From CAYVSF01 sp046482855 (GTDB lineage Bacteria > Bacteroidota > Bacteroidia > Bacteroidales > UBA12077): 21,463 nucleotides of DNA. The stretch covers positions 1 to 21,463 of the forward strand of contig JAWOEH010000212.1 of NCBI GenBank assembly GCA_046482855.1, given 5' to 3'. Under the pieces are notes generated by a model. It was not told the origin of the DNA and did no database searches. It worked only from the letters and a program-made list of their open reading frames with translations. Positions within the stretch are counted from its first letter, which is position 1; every line of letters begins with the position of its first letter. The translations under genes were made by a program, and so were the position numbers. Positions 1 through 7,326 of the stretch are shown here, piece after piece.

Positions 1-510
1 GACGACCAGTGCCGAACAACCGCCGACAACATCCTCGCGCTCGGCGACGCCGCCGGGCCACCGTACTTGGCTCACGTCGCCTATCATGAGGGGAAGGTCG
101 CCGCGGCAGTGGCCGCTGGCGAGGACGCCGCTGTCGGCACCGAGTATATGCCGACCGTGATGTACACCGACCCGGAGGTCGCCACCGTCGGGCTCTCGGA
201 GGCCGACGCAACCGAGCAGTACGACGACGTGCTAGTCGGTCAGGTCCCGATGAGCGCCTCCGGACGAGCGCTGACAATGGACAAAACCGCGGGCTATCTC
301 AAGGTGATCGCAGACGCCGACGAACAGCTTCTCGGCGTGCGGATCGTCGGCCCGCGAGCCTCCGATACGATCGCCGAAGCAACGCTCGCCCTGAAGATGG
401 ACGCCTCGCTGGACGACATCGCAACCACGCTCCACGCTCACCCGACGTTCCCCGAAAACCTCGTTGAGGCTGCTGAAGCCGCAAAAAACGAGGCGATCCA
501 CACCCACTAA
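1..510 (+). CDS. lpdA: dihydrolipoyl dehydrogenase (E3), 3' part, haloarchaeal
   Basis: Reading frame 1 is open from the first base, so the gene starts outside the window and 169 C-terminal residues are visible. E3 reoxidises the dihydrolipoamide arm of 2-oxoacid dehydrogenase complexes with FAD and NAD+. The start of the visible part has the second FAD-contact motif (ILALGDAAG) followed by LAHVAYHEG. The rest is the pyridine nucleotide-disulphide oxidoreductase dimerisation domain, ending in HAHPTFPENLVEA, whose first histidine and following glutamate are the usual catalytic pair. Composition is GC-rich and acidic, unlike everything after about 1480, and fits a haloarchaeon. The N-terminal FAD domain and redox-active disulphide lie outside, so a related flavoprotein disulphide reductase is not fully excluded. 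Confidence 0.88.
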   Translation, partial: DDQCRTTADNILALGDAAGPPYLAHVAYHEGKVAAAVAAGEDAAVGTEYMPTVMYTDPEVATVGLSEADATEQYDDVLVGQVPMSASGRALTMDKTAGYLKVIADADEQLLGVRIVGPRASDTIAEATLALKMDASLDDIATTLHAHPTFPENLVEAAEAAKNEAIHTH

Positions 511-519
511 GACAGGATC

Positions 520-1479
520 TTACCGGATTGCTTCGGCAACCGAAACGGCATCTTCGACACTCCCGTCAACGACAACGCCGGTCGTCACCTCGTCGTCGGT
601 CCAGAAGACGATTGACTGATCATCGCGTTCGACGGCGGTCGCGTCCTCGCCGTCGACGGTCACACTCTCTCCGTCGTCACTGTCATCGAGACGGTCTTCT
701 GCGCCGGTCGCGGTGATGAGTTGCACCTCGCCATCGTCGGTCGTGTACGTTTGGATCACGGCCTCGCCATCGGCGCTCGTGAGGTGTGTGGCCGTTTCGA
801 ACTCGCCGTCATCGTAGCTCGGCACCGAAAGATCGGTCGACGCTTCGAGGCTGTCGATGCTGTCGTAGGTTTCGCTGGTCGTCACCTCGACACGGTCTTC
901 GGGCGGCTCGAAGGTGCTATCGTGGACGCTGACGTCGAACTGCGTCTCAGTGATTTCGACGGTCGTCTCCGTGGTGTCGTCGCTGGCGGTTACCTGCAGC
1001 ACACGCGAGTCATCGGTCGACACCCAGAGCGTCGCCTCGACGTCCTCGTACTTTTCATCTGCCTCGTCAGTCGGCGTCAGTTCGATGACGGAGGCTTCCT
1101 CGCCGTTGATTTCAGTCGTGTCGACCAATTCCGCGTCGACGTTCTCGCCCATCGGCTCGGTCATTTTCTCGTGTGGCTGCTCCCCGTCGGTCGGAAGCTC
1201 TCGGGCAACGGACTTGTCCTCGCCGACGAACCAGACAACCGAGCCGTTCGACCCGGTCTCGAAGGTCTCCCCGTCGTCCGTTTCGCCTGCGATTCTGAAC
1301 TTGTCAGGGTCCTCGGTTGCGAAGTCGACAGTCGCCTCGGTTGTCTCGCTATCGTTAGTCACGGTGATCTCGGCTGTTCCGGTCACGGTTTCGGCCTCGT
1401 CGTATCGCTGTTCGACATCGTCCAAGATGTCGTCCCCGGAGGGCTGCTGTGCCCCGGCGATTGCCGGGAGGCCGGTGCT
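520..1479 (-). CDS. LolA-like secreted protein, haloarchaeal, 5' end lost at the junction
   Basis: A convergent gene 9 bp from lpdA, with stop codon at 520-522. About 319 residues are visible and are extremely rich in Asp, Glu and Thr, the halophile signature. Upstream of the internal TTG at 1423-1425 the same frame continues with GLPAIAGAQQPSGDDILDD, which looks like the end of a signal peptide or lipoprotein leader, so the true start lay further upstream. That upstream part is missing because the sequence changes to Bacteroidetes DNA at about 1480, and a stop follows at 1492-1494. The N-terminal half (ILDDVEQRYDEAETVTGTAE, DKFRI, GSNGSVVWFV) resembles the LolA/lipoprotein-sorting beta fold. 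The C-terminal half resembles the DUF4367-type domain often attached to it in haloarchaea. It probably sits on the cell surface; substrate unknown. Confidence 0.7.
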   Translation of the reverse strand, partial: STGLPAIAGAQQPSGDDILDDVEQRYDEAETVTGTAEITVTNDSETTEATVDFATEDPDKFRIAGETDDGETFETGSNGSVVWFVGEDKSVARELPTDGEQPHEKMTEPMGENVDAELVDTTEINGEEASVIELTPTDEADEKYEDVEATLWVSTDDSRVLQVTASDDTTETTVEITETQFDVSVHDSTFEPPEDRVEVTTSETYDSIDSLEASTDLSVPSYDDGEFETATHLTSADGEAVIQTYTTDDGEVQLITATGAEDRLDDSDDGESVTVDGEDATAVERDDQSIVFWTDDEVTTGVVVDGSVEDAVSVAEAIR

Positions 1480-1490
1480 CCATATGAAGC
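1470..1490. other. junction between haloarchaeal and Bacteroidetes DNA
   Basis: Base composition, codon use and protein style change abruptly here, from GC-rich acidic haloarchaeal coding sequence on the left to AT-richer Bacteroidetes sequence on the right. Two minus-strand genes are cut by it. The haloarchaeal secreted protein loses its N-terminus and the Bacteroidetes exported protein loses its C-terminus, and the two are in different reading frames. No insertion sequence, integrase, tRNA or direct repeat is visible at the join. The exact base cannot be set by eye; 1478-1484 is most likely. Confidence 0.85.
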
Positions 1491-1756
1491 TCTACATTTT
1501 CCATAAGGAAGAACTCTTCTAAGCTGTACTTTTCATATTCGTCATTTACCACATCGTTCCATGCATCGAAATAGTGCTCTTGTAAACGTTCAGGTTCATT
1601 GAATCCAACAGGTCCAATGAAACGCGTTTGAGAATAATCGATGCCATACCAATGTAACGTGTTGGCTTCGTAAATGCGTTGCATGTCGGTTTGTCCTAAG
1701 GTGGTTAAAACACTCAGAAGCATGATTGAGATTAACGAAAATAGATTTTTTTTCAT
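1480..1756 (-). CDS. exported protein, Bacteroidetes, 3' end lost at the junction
   Basis: The start codon is at 1754-1756. The first 22 residues form a clear signal peptide (KK, then a hydrophobic run, ending TTLG before Q), the common Bacteroidetes pattern. About 70 mature residues follow (NTLHWYGIDYSQTRFIG, HYFDAWNDVVNDEYEKY), as in small periplasmic proteins of unknown function in this phylum that carry a similar WYGxDYS/G pattern; that resemblance is from memory and not certain. Reading on past about 1480 gives an Arg-rich stretch (RRGTAALRGRHLGR) that is haloarchaeal DNA in a wrong frame, so the open frame down to 1355 is an artefact. It is divergent from the acyl-CoA synthetase gene across 359 bp. 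Confidence 0.7.
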
Positions 1757-2115
1757 GGGTTTGGGGCTATTTATTTAAAATGAATTTAAATATACTGGAG
1801 CTTCCGCTATTTATCAAATCTTGCGCCATAAATTTTTGGTGATTGTTGGGTAACACCTCCTCATTCTTTTGGAAGTCGCTTGAAATGTCGTATTTTTGGC
1901 AGGCATATCCAAATTATGGTGAATTTGTTATTACATAAAAGTGAGCGCTATTTATATATAACTGCGCAAAATGTTGGCTACCTCAAGCGATTTGGGGGGC
2001 TATAAATCCTACCTTATTACTCACCATTGAGCTGTTCTGTAACGGCTTGAGATATGTATATTAGATCTTTCGGGTATAATAAAATTCTGCAAATTAGCTT
2101 AAAATATTAATTGAT
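1757..2115. other. divergent intergenic region, 359 bp
   Basis: AT-rich, non-coding on both strands as far as I can see. It must hold the promoters of the minus-strand exported protein gene and of the plus-strand acyl-CoA synthetase gene. The one good promoter match is listed separately. The sequence CGCTATTTAT occurs twice (around 1807 and 1946), but I see no further pattern to it. Confidence 0.6.
1868..1898 (+). promoter_or_regulatory. Bacteroidetes-type promoter upstream of the acyl-CoA synthetase
   Basis: TTTG at 1868-1871 is followed after 19 bases by TATTTTTG at 1891-1898, a full match to the Bacteroidetes sigma consensus (TTTG at -33, TAnnTTTG at -7). It would give a 5' leader of roughly 210 bases before the ATG at 2116. 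No stronger match lies closer, but the long leader makes the assignment uncertain. Confidence 0.45.
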
Positions 2116-4173
2116 ATGATTAACAATCAGTTGCTTAATCCCAAAAGCATAGTGGTTGTGGGTGGTTCTAACAACATCCATAAGCCAGGGGGAAAAGTTT
2201 TAAAGAACCTTATTGATGGCAATTTTGCCGGTGATCTTTATGTAACAAATCCCAAAGAGGATGAAGTGCAAGGCATAAAAAGCTTTAAGGATCCACAGGC
2301 ATTGCCTGAGGTGGATTTGGCTATTTTGGCCATAGCTGCCAAGTTCTGTCCTGATACCATACGTCTGTTGGCTGAAACCAAGAAAACCCGTGGTTTTATT
2401 ATTTTATCGGCAGGCTTTAGCGAAGAGAATGAGGAGGGTGCCAAACTGGAACAGGAGATTGTGGAGATTGTTAACAATGTTGATGGTGCGCTTATTGGCC
2501 CCAACTGCGTAGGGATGCTCAACCAGCATTATACCGGCATCTTTACCACTCCTATTCCTACACTAAACCCACAAGGGGTTGATTTTATCTCAGGCTCAGG
2601 AGCTACTGCTGTGTTTATTATGGAGTCGGGGATCCCAAAAGGCGTAAGTTTCTCCAGTGTGTATTCGGTAGGAAATAGCGCTCAGATTGGTGTGGAGGAG
2701 ATTTTAGAGCATATGGACAACAACTTTGATCCTGCCAAGGATTCAAAAGTAAAATTGCTTTATATCGAGAATATTGATAAGCCTCAAAAGCTGCTTAAGC
2801 ATGCTTCGTCGTTAATTCGTAAAGGCTGTAAGATTGCTGCTGTGAAGTCGGGAGGTTCCGAAGCCGGAAGCCGTGCTGCCTCTTCACATACAGGCGCTTT
2901 GGCCAGTAGCGATGTAGCCGTCGATGCGCTGTTCCGCAAGGCTGGCATTGTACGTTGTCATGGTCGCGAAGACTTGGTGACTGTGGCTTCCATATTTATG
3001 CACCCCGAATTAGCGGGAAAAAATGTGGCCATTATTACCCACGCAGGAGGTCCTGCGGTAATGCTTACCGATGCACTCTCGAACAACGGGTTGGAGGTGC
3101 CTCACATCGAAGGGCCCAAAGCCGATGCATTGCTGGAGAAATTGTACCCCGGGTCCTCAGTATCAAATCCTATCGACTTTCTGGCAACTGGTACGGCTGA
3201 ACAATTAGGCCACATTATAGAGGCTTGCGATAAAGATTTCGATAACATCGATGCCATGGCTGTGATTTTTGGCAGCCCGGGTCTGTTCCCTGTGCACGAC
3301 GTGTACGAGTTGCTCGATGACAAGATGAAGAGCTGTAAGAAGCCTATTTATCCTATCTTGCCTTCGGTAATTAATGTAGCAGAAGAAATTGATATGTTTA
3401 TTGGCAAGGGACGCATCAACTTCCCCGATGAGGTAGTATTTGGCAACGCCCTTGCAAAAGTATACCACACACCAAAACCCGAGCCTGCAAAAATAGAGCT
3501 CCCTGCTGTTGATGAGGCAGCTATACGCAAGATTGTTGATGGGGCCGAGGCGGGCTATATTTCGCCCGATAAAGTACAAGCCTTGCTGGATGCTGCGGGA
3601 ATTGCTCGCGCAGGTGAAGCTGTTGTAACTTCGGCCGAAGAAGCTGTACAGTCGGCTAAAGAACTGGGTTTTCCCGTAGTAATGAAAGTTGTGGGTCCTG
3701 TTCATAAGTCGGATGTTGGTGGTGTTGTGCTGAATGTGAACGACGAAGCTACAGTGGAGAAGGAATTTAAGCGGATGATACAAATAAAGGATACCACTGC
3801 TATTCTTTTACAACCTATGCTTTCAGGTACTGAACTATTCGTGGGTGCTAAGGAAGAGCCTAAATTCGGACATATGGTGTTGTGTGGTTTAGGAGGTATT
3901 TTTATTGAGGTGTTGAAAGATGTGAATGCCGGAATTGCGCCATTAAGCAAATCTGAAGTACTTGGCATGATTCGCAACCTGAAGAGCTATGGCATTATTC
4001 AGGGAACACGAGGACAAGAAGGGGTGAACGAAGATCTCTTTGCCGATATTGTTGTACGTCTGTCAGCTCTTGTGAAGGTGGCTCCCGAAATTGTGGAGAT
4101 GGATCTGAATCCATTGCTGGGGAAACCAGACAAAGTTGTGGCCGTAGATGCACGAATATGCCTGGAGAAATAA
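2116..4173 (+). CDS. acetate--CoA ligase (ADP-forming), fused alpha-beta acyl-CoA synthetase
   Basis: A 685-residue enzyme that converts acyl-CoA, ADP and phosphate to the free acid, CoA and ATP, conserving energy by substrate-level phosphorylation. Domain order is that of fused ADP-forming synthetases. First comes a CoA-binding Rossmann domain (residues about 5-130, with IVVVGGSNN and GPNCVGML), then the succinyl-CoA-ligase-like domains. The phospho-accepting histidine is His258 in SSHTGALA. An ATP-grasp-like domain follows from about residue 480, with the second conserved histidine, His530, in HKSDVGGVV. Length is normal for the fused form (about 690-710). The first ATG of the frame is used, without a Shine-Dalgarno site. 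It heads a plus-strand group with membrane proteins, flavodoxin and an aminotransferase, which suggests its acyl-CoA comes from amino acids. Substrate range (acetate, branched-chain, aryl) cannot be read from the sequence. Confidence 0.9.
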   Translation: MINNQLLNPKSIVVVGGSNNIHKPGGKVLKNLIDGNFAGDLYVTNPKEDEVQGIKSFKDPQALPEVDLAILAIAAKFCPDTIRLLAETKKTRGFIILSAGFSEENEEGAKLEQEIVEIVNNVDGALIGPNCVGMLNQHYTGIFTTPIPTLNPQGVDFISGSGATAVFIMESGIPKGVSFSSVYSVGNSAQIGVEEILEHMDNNFDPAKDSKVKLLYIENIDKPQKLLKHASSLIRKGCKIAAVKSGGSEAGSRAASSHTGALASSDVAVDALFRKAGIVRCHGREDLVTVASIFMHPELAGKNVAIITHAGGPAVMLTDALSNNGLEVPHIEGPKADALLEKLYPGSSVSNPIDFLATGTAEQLGHIIEACDKDFDNIDAMAVIFGSPGLFPVHDVYELLDDKMKSCKKPIYPILPSVINVAEEIDMFIGKGRINFPDEVVFGNALAKVYHTPKPEPAKIELPAVDEAAIRKIVDGAEAGYISPDKVQALLDAAGIARAGEAVVTSAEEAVQSAKELGFPVVMKVVGPVHKSDVGGVVLNVNDEATVEKEFKRMIQIKDTTAILLQPMLSGTELFVGAKEEPKFGHMVLCGLGGIFIEVLKDVNAGIAPLSKSEVLGMIRNLKSYGIIQGTRGQEGVNEDLFADIVVRLSALVKVAPEIVEMDLNPLLGKPDKVVAVDARICLEK

Positions 4174-4340
4174 TGATGAAACTGAAAGAGAAATGGCAGG
4201 GCTTTTCCCCCGTGGAAAAGTACTTGATCATTTTTTTAATGGTGCTGATAATTGCTTTTGCTTTCCGGTTTACGGCCATTTGGGAACAATCCTTAGCGGC
4301 GTTTCAGCGGTGGAATATTTTTCATTGGTACAGTAGTTAA
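4173..4340 (+). CDS. 55-residue single-span membrane protein
   Basis: A small protein whose ATG at 4173 overlaps the stop of the synthetase gene by one base (TAATG), with GGAG at 4164-4167 just upstream. This is a translational coupling arrangement. An in-frame ATG at 4158 would add five residues but lies inside the synthetase gene without a ribosome site. After MMKLKEKWQGFSPVEK, one transmembrane helix (YLIIFLMVLIIAFAFRF) spans about residues 18-34, and a short aromatic tail (FQRWNIFHWYSS) follows. I recognise no family. Its coupling suggests a job linked to the acyl-CoA synthetase, for example membrane tethering, but this is inference. Next gene starts 69 bp downstream. Confidence 0.65.
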   Translation: MMKLKEKWQGFSPVEKYLIIFLMVLIIAFAFRFTAIWEQSLAAFQRWNIFHWYSS

Positions 4341-4409
4341 CAGGATTGCCGGATGATGCTGTTGCGGGACAATGAGCATACAATAATACACTACTTAAAG
4401 AGAAAATAG

Positions 4410-5102
4410 ATGAAAAAGCAAGATGTTGGGTTTATAGTTTTTGTAATTATTTTGTTTTCCCCGTTTTTTTTGAGCGAACAGGTGTTTGCTTTTTACGATT
4501 CGTTTAACAAAGAGCATGGCATGGTAACTTCGTTTGTGAAGTTTGCCATTTTGGCCACCATGGGTGAGAGTATAGGTTTGCGTATCCGCAATGGCGTATA
4601 CAATCAGAAGGGCTTTGGCTTGCTTCCGCGTGCTATTGTTTGGGGCTTTATTGGGCTCACCATCAAGTTGGCATTTGTGATCTTTGCCACAGGAACCCCT
4701 GCATTCCTCGAATATGTAGGTGTAAATAAAGCCGCGGCAGTAATGGGTGAGGGATTTTCCATGAAAAAATTGCTCGTTGCCTTTTCCATCAGTACGGCTA
4801 TGAATCTTATCTTTGCTCCCGTGTTTATGACTTTTCATAAGATTACCGATACCCACATTATTCGTAATGGAGGAAGTTTGACCGGATTTTTCAAACCCAT
4901 TCAGTTTGGCGATATTATTACCCACCTGGATTGGTCCGTGCAATACAATTTCGTGTTTAAAAAAACTATCCCCTTTTTCTGGATTCCTGCACATACCATT
5001 ACCTTTCTATTGCCACCGCAATATCAGGTGTTGTTTGCAGCCGTATTGGGTATTGTTTTAGGAGTATTGCTGGCTACAGCCAGTTTGAAAAGTGCTAAAT
5101 AA
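4410..5102 (+). CDS. polytopic inner-membrane protein, possibly Mpv17/PMP22-like
   Basis: A 230-residue hydrophobic protein with about four or five membrane segments: residues about 7-27, 42-55, 75-97, 115-135 and 200-222. The C-terminal part (FFWIPAHTITFLLPPQYQVLFA) recalls the W-x-PxxQxxNFxxxP pattern at the end of Mpv17/PMP22 proteins, but without the usual Asn, so I give this only as a possible relationship. It starts at the ATG at 4410 with a weak AAAGAG upstream. It lies between the acyl-CoA synthetase pair and flavodoxin, on the same strand. A role in moving the organic acid product across the membrane would fit the context but nothing in the sequence proves it. The promoter of the flavodoxin gene begins inside its 3' end. 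Confidence 0.7.
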   Translation: MKKQDVGFIVFVIILFSPFFLSEQVFAFYDSFNKEHGMVTSFVKFAILATMGESIGLRIRNGVYNQKGFGLLPRAIVWGFIGLTIKLAFVIFATGTPAFLEYVGVNKAAAVMGEGFSMKKLLVAFSISTAMNLIFAPVFMTFHKITDTHIIRNGGSLTGFFKPIQFGDIITHLDWSVQYNFVFKKTIPFFWIPAHTITFLLPPQYQVLFAAVLGIVLGVLLATASLKSAK

Positions 5103-5113
5103 TTGTAATTTTG
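5084..5113 (+). promoter_or_regulatory. promoter of the flavodoxin gene
   Basis: TTTG at 5084-5087, an 18-base spacer and TAATTTTG at 5106-5113 match the Bacteroidetes consensus. Transcription would start near 5119, about 25 bases before the flavodoxin ATG at 5143. The -33 element lies inside the end of the preceding membrane-protein gene, so flavodoxin can be expressed apart from it. Confidence 0.65.
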
Positions 5114-5142
5114 TAGGAATACCGATTACTAAAATAAACGAC

Positions 5143-5664
5143 ATGAAAAAAATAGGATTATTCTATGGCCCCGAAGGGGGATCAACCGAGAAAGTGGCAA
5201 AAAAAATTGCTGAAGCTATTGGTGGTACACAGGTCGACTTGATTTCTGTGAAAGAGCAAAAGGCTGCAGATCTTGCCGCTTACGATAACTTAATATTTGG
5301 TATCTCAACCATTGGTAAGGAGACCTGGAAGTCGGACGAGTCACCCAACGATTGGGATGTGTTCATGCCTGAACTGGAAAAGGCAAACCTCGATGGAAAG
5401 GTAGTTGCCATGTTTGGATTAGGGGATCACCTGAAATATGCACTCCATTTTGTTGATGCTATGGGTATTCTTGCCGAAAAGCTCAAAGATAAAAACGTTA
5501 CCATAGTTGGGCAGTGCGATACTGACGACTATCAGTTTGAAGAGTCTCAAGCCATTATCGATGGAAAATTTATTGGCTTACCTGTTGATGAGGATTACGA
5601 AGCCGACAAAACAGATGAGCGTGTGAATAGTTGGGTAGCCGCTATTACGAAAGAGTTTAAGTAG
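5143..5664 (+). CDS. fldA: flavodoxin
   Basis: A 173-residue FMN-binding one-electron carrier, of the long-chain type. The FMN phosphate loop is at residues 8-16 (YGPEGGSTE), directly after the first beta strand. The isoalloxazine-contact regions follow around FGISTIGKETW and FGLGDHLKYALHFVDAMG, and the C-terminal part has the CDTDDYQFEESQAI pattern of bacterial FldA. The open frame runs back to 5092, but the start at 5143 (MKKIGLFYGP) is the family start and sits 30 bases after a strong promoter. Its location between the acyl-CoA synthetase and 2-oxoacid oxidoreductase genes suggests that it accepts electrons from these oxidoreductases, perhaps replacing ferredoxin under iron limitation. That replacement role is known for flavodoxins in general, not shown here. 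Confidence 0.92.
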   Translation: MKKIGLFYGPEGGSTEKVAKKIAEAIGGTQVDLISVKEQKAADLAAYDNLIFGISTIGKETWKSDESPNDWDVFMPELEKANLDGKVVAMFGLGDHLKYALHFVDAMGILAEKLKDKNVTIVGQCDTDDYQFEESQAIIDGKFIGLPVDEDYEADKTDERVNSWVAAITKEFK

Positions 5665-5823
5665 CATGTTGTGAAATTGTTGCAGTGATTATTCGCTGCA
5701 GGGGTTGTAACGATAAACATTATCAGTAGCGCAAATAGCAGATCGTATACATCTGAAGCCTGTTTCTTGTTTTGCCAGGCAACAGCCATAACTCTGCGGC
5801 TACGGATTAAAACAAAAAAGAAT
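5665..5823. other. intergenic, 159 bp
   Basis: Between flavodoxin and the aminotransferase. A short inverted repeat, TGCAG and CTGCA around 5683-5702, lacks a T run and is not a convincing terminator. The aminotransferase frame is open back to 5767, but those residues (MFCQATAITLRLRIKTK) do not resemble the family, so I treat them as leader. No clear promoter. Confidence 0.4.
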
Positions 5824-7152
5824 ATGAAACCTGAGTTTCGAAAAGATACACCTATTGCCTATGAGGTAGTAGAAAAGGAAATTCAATCCAGTGGTTTGGA
5901 AAGTGTTGGAGATGCCTCCATTCGCGAAATTGTTCGTTTGGTGAATAACATTGAAAAAGCCACGGGTGAGAAGTTTATTCGTATGGAGATGGGCGTTCCG
6001 GGATTGGAGCCTGCACAAGTAGGCATTGAATCGGAAATAGCCGCCCTACGCAACGGAGTGGCCTCCAAGTATCCTATGATAGAGGGTGAGGAGAACCTGA
6101 AAAAGGAGATTTCACGTTTCGTGAAGAACTTCATGGACATCGATGTGAAGCCTGAAGGGTGTGTGCCTACTGTAGGCTCGATGCAGGGAGGGTATGCTAC
6201 TTTTATGGTGTCCTGCAGGCGTGATGAGAAAAAAGATACCACCCTTTTTATCGATCCCGGATTTCCTGTTCAGAAACAGCAGCACCATGTAATGGGCTTA
6301 AAGTATGAAACCTTTGATGTCTATAACTACCGGGGCGATAAGCTTCGCGACAAGCTGGAAAGCTACCTGGCTAAAGGCACTATTTCCACTCTTCTGTATT
6401 CAAATCCGAACAATCCTTCCTGGATTTGCTTTACCGAAAAGGAGCTGCAAATTATTGGCGAGCTTGCAACTAAGTACGATGTAGTGGTGATGGAGGATCT
6501 GGCCTATTTTGCTATGGATTTTCGGAAAGATCTTTCCCAGCCTGGGAAACCGCCTTACCAACCTACTGTAGCTAAGTATACCGAGAATTATGTATTGCTG
6601 ATCTCGAGCTCTAAATCCTTTAGCTATGCGGGGCAGCGTATTGGGATGACGGTTATTTCTGATGGGTTGTATAAGAGGGAGTTTACTGACCTGAAGCGTT
6701 ATTTTAAAACGGCAGCTTTTGGCTACTCACTAATTTACGGTGCGTTGTATGCGCTTTCGTCAGGAACCAGTCACTCTGCCCAATATGGGTTGGCAGGTAT
6801 GCTGAAAGCAGCCAATGATGGAACTTTCAACTTTGTTGAGAGTGTAAAACCTTATGGCGAGCGTGCCGGTATCATGAAGAAGTTGTTTGTTGAGAATGGG
6901 TTCAACATAGTATATGATCGCGATGAAGAGGAACCCCTTGCCGATGGGTTTTACTTTACCCTCTCATATCCCGGAATGCAGGGAGGAGAGCTTATCGAGG
7001 AGCTTCTGTATTACGGCATTAGTGCCATCTCTCTGGATATCACAGGAAGCGACCACACCGAAGGGTTGCGCGCTTGTGTATCGCAAGTTGCTCCCGATCA
7101 ACTCAACGATTTAGCCGTCCGTTTGCAAAGGTTTAATGAACACCATAAATAA
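5824..7152 (+). CDS. PLP-dependent aminotransferase, class I/II
   Basis: A 442-residue fold-type I aminotransferase that would convert an amino acid plus an acceptor 2-oxoacid into the matching 2-oxoacid and a new amino acid. Seen motifs: the substrate/PLP contact SNPNNPSW around residue 198, MEDLAYFAMD with the PLP-ring aspartate around residue 226, and the Schiff-base lysine Lys264 in SSSKSFSYAGQRIG. The arginine that binds the substrate carboxylate is probably in GLRACVSQ near the C-terminus. The start at 5824 (MKPEFRKDTP) is chosen because upstream in-frame codons look unrelated. The gene ends at a strong terminator and stands just before a 2-oxoacid:ferredoxin oxidoreductase operon, so it is a good candidate to feed it. 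The amino acid specificity cannot be told. Confidence 0.88.
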   Translation: MKPEFRKDTPIAYEVVEKEIQSSGLESVGDASIREIVRLVNNIEKATGEKFIRMEMGVPGLEPAQVGIESEIAALRNGVASKYPMIEGEENLKKEISRFVKNFMDIDVKPEGCVPTVGSMQGGYATFMVSCRRDEKKDTTLFIDPGFPVQKQQHHVMGLKYETFDVYNYRGDKLRDKLESYLAKGTISTLLYSNPNNPSWICFTEKELQIIGELATKYDVVVMEDLAYFAMDFRKDLSQPGKPPYQPTVAKYTENYVLLISSSKSFSYAGQRIGMTVISDGLYKREFTDLKRYFKTAAFGYSLIYGALYALSSGTSHSAQYGLAGMLKAANDGTFNFVESVKPYGERAGIMKKLFVENGFNIVYDRDEEEPLADGFYFTLSYPGMQGGELIEELLYYGISAISLDITGSDHTEGLRACVSQVAPDQLNDLAVRLQRFNEHHK

Positions 7153-7158
7153 TAATAG

Positions 7159-7181
7159 GCCAGCCGTGTGCTGGCTTTTTT
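7159..7181 (+). terminator. intrinsic terminator after the aminotransferase
   Basis: Perfect 6-bp stem GCCAGC (7159-7164) with GCTGGC (7170-7175), a five-base loop, then six T residues. It lies 7 bases after the aminotransferase stop and separates this group from the next operon. Confidence 0.9.
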
Positions 7182-7273
7182 ATAGCTCAGCGCAGGTAGT
7201 CATTAGCTGAGAGTCATGTTAAAAAACAGCCGGCGCTGGTTGCCCCTTATCCGGTTAATTGATTAATTATTAT

Positions 7274-7281
7274 TATATTTG
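7274..7281 (+). promoter_or_regulatory. probable -7 element of the first oxidoreductase operon
   Basis: TATATTTG matches the TAnnTTTG -7 box and would place transcription start about 40 bases before the ferredoxin ATG. There is no TTTG at the right distance upstream, so only half of the promoter is supported. Two small inverted repeats lie between the terminator and this box: CTCAGC 7186-7191 with GCTGAG 7206-7211, and CAGC 7227-7230 with GCTG 7235-7238. Confidence 0.45.
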
Positions 7282-7326
7282 AGGGGCAAAAAATGTTTAT
7301 CTTCTAACCATTAAAATATATTCATA

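Noticed and set aside
1355..1480. Continuation of the Bacteroidetes exported-protein frame into an Arg-rich C-terminus
   Set aside because: This part is haloarchaeal DNA read in the wrong frame, produced by the join at about 1480. It is not a real domain fusion.
1..1480. Haloarchaeal genes acquired by a Bacteroidetes through lateral transfer
   Set aside because: There is no adjustment in composition, no mobile element, and both boundary genes are broken at the same point. An assembly chimera explains it more simply, though read data are needed to settle it.
721..1522. Long plus-strand open frames (721-1506 and 914-1522) opposite the haloarchaeal secreted-protein gene
   Set aside because: GC-rich haloarchaeal DNA leaves antisense frames open. 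Their products have no recognisable motif, and both run across the junction into unrelated DNA.
3205..3783. 192-codon minus-strand open frame inside the acyl-CoA synthetase gene
   Set aside because: It is antisense to conserved catalytic regions, lacks a ribosome site and has no recognisable product.
5767..5823. Earlier in-frame start of the aminotransferase
   Set aside because: The 19 extra residues do not resemble the family N-terminus and no ribosome site or promoter supports them.
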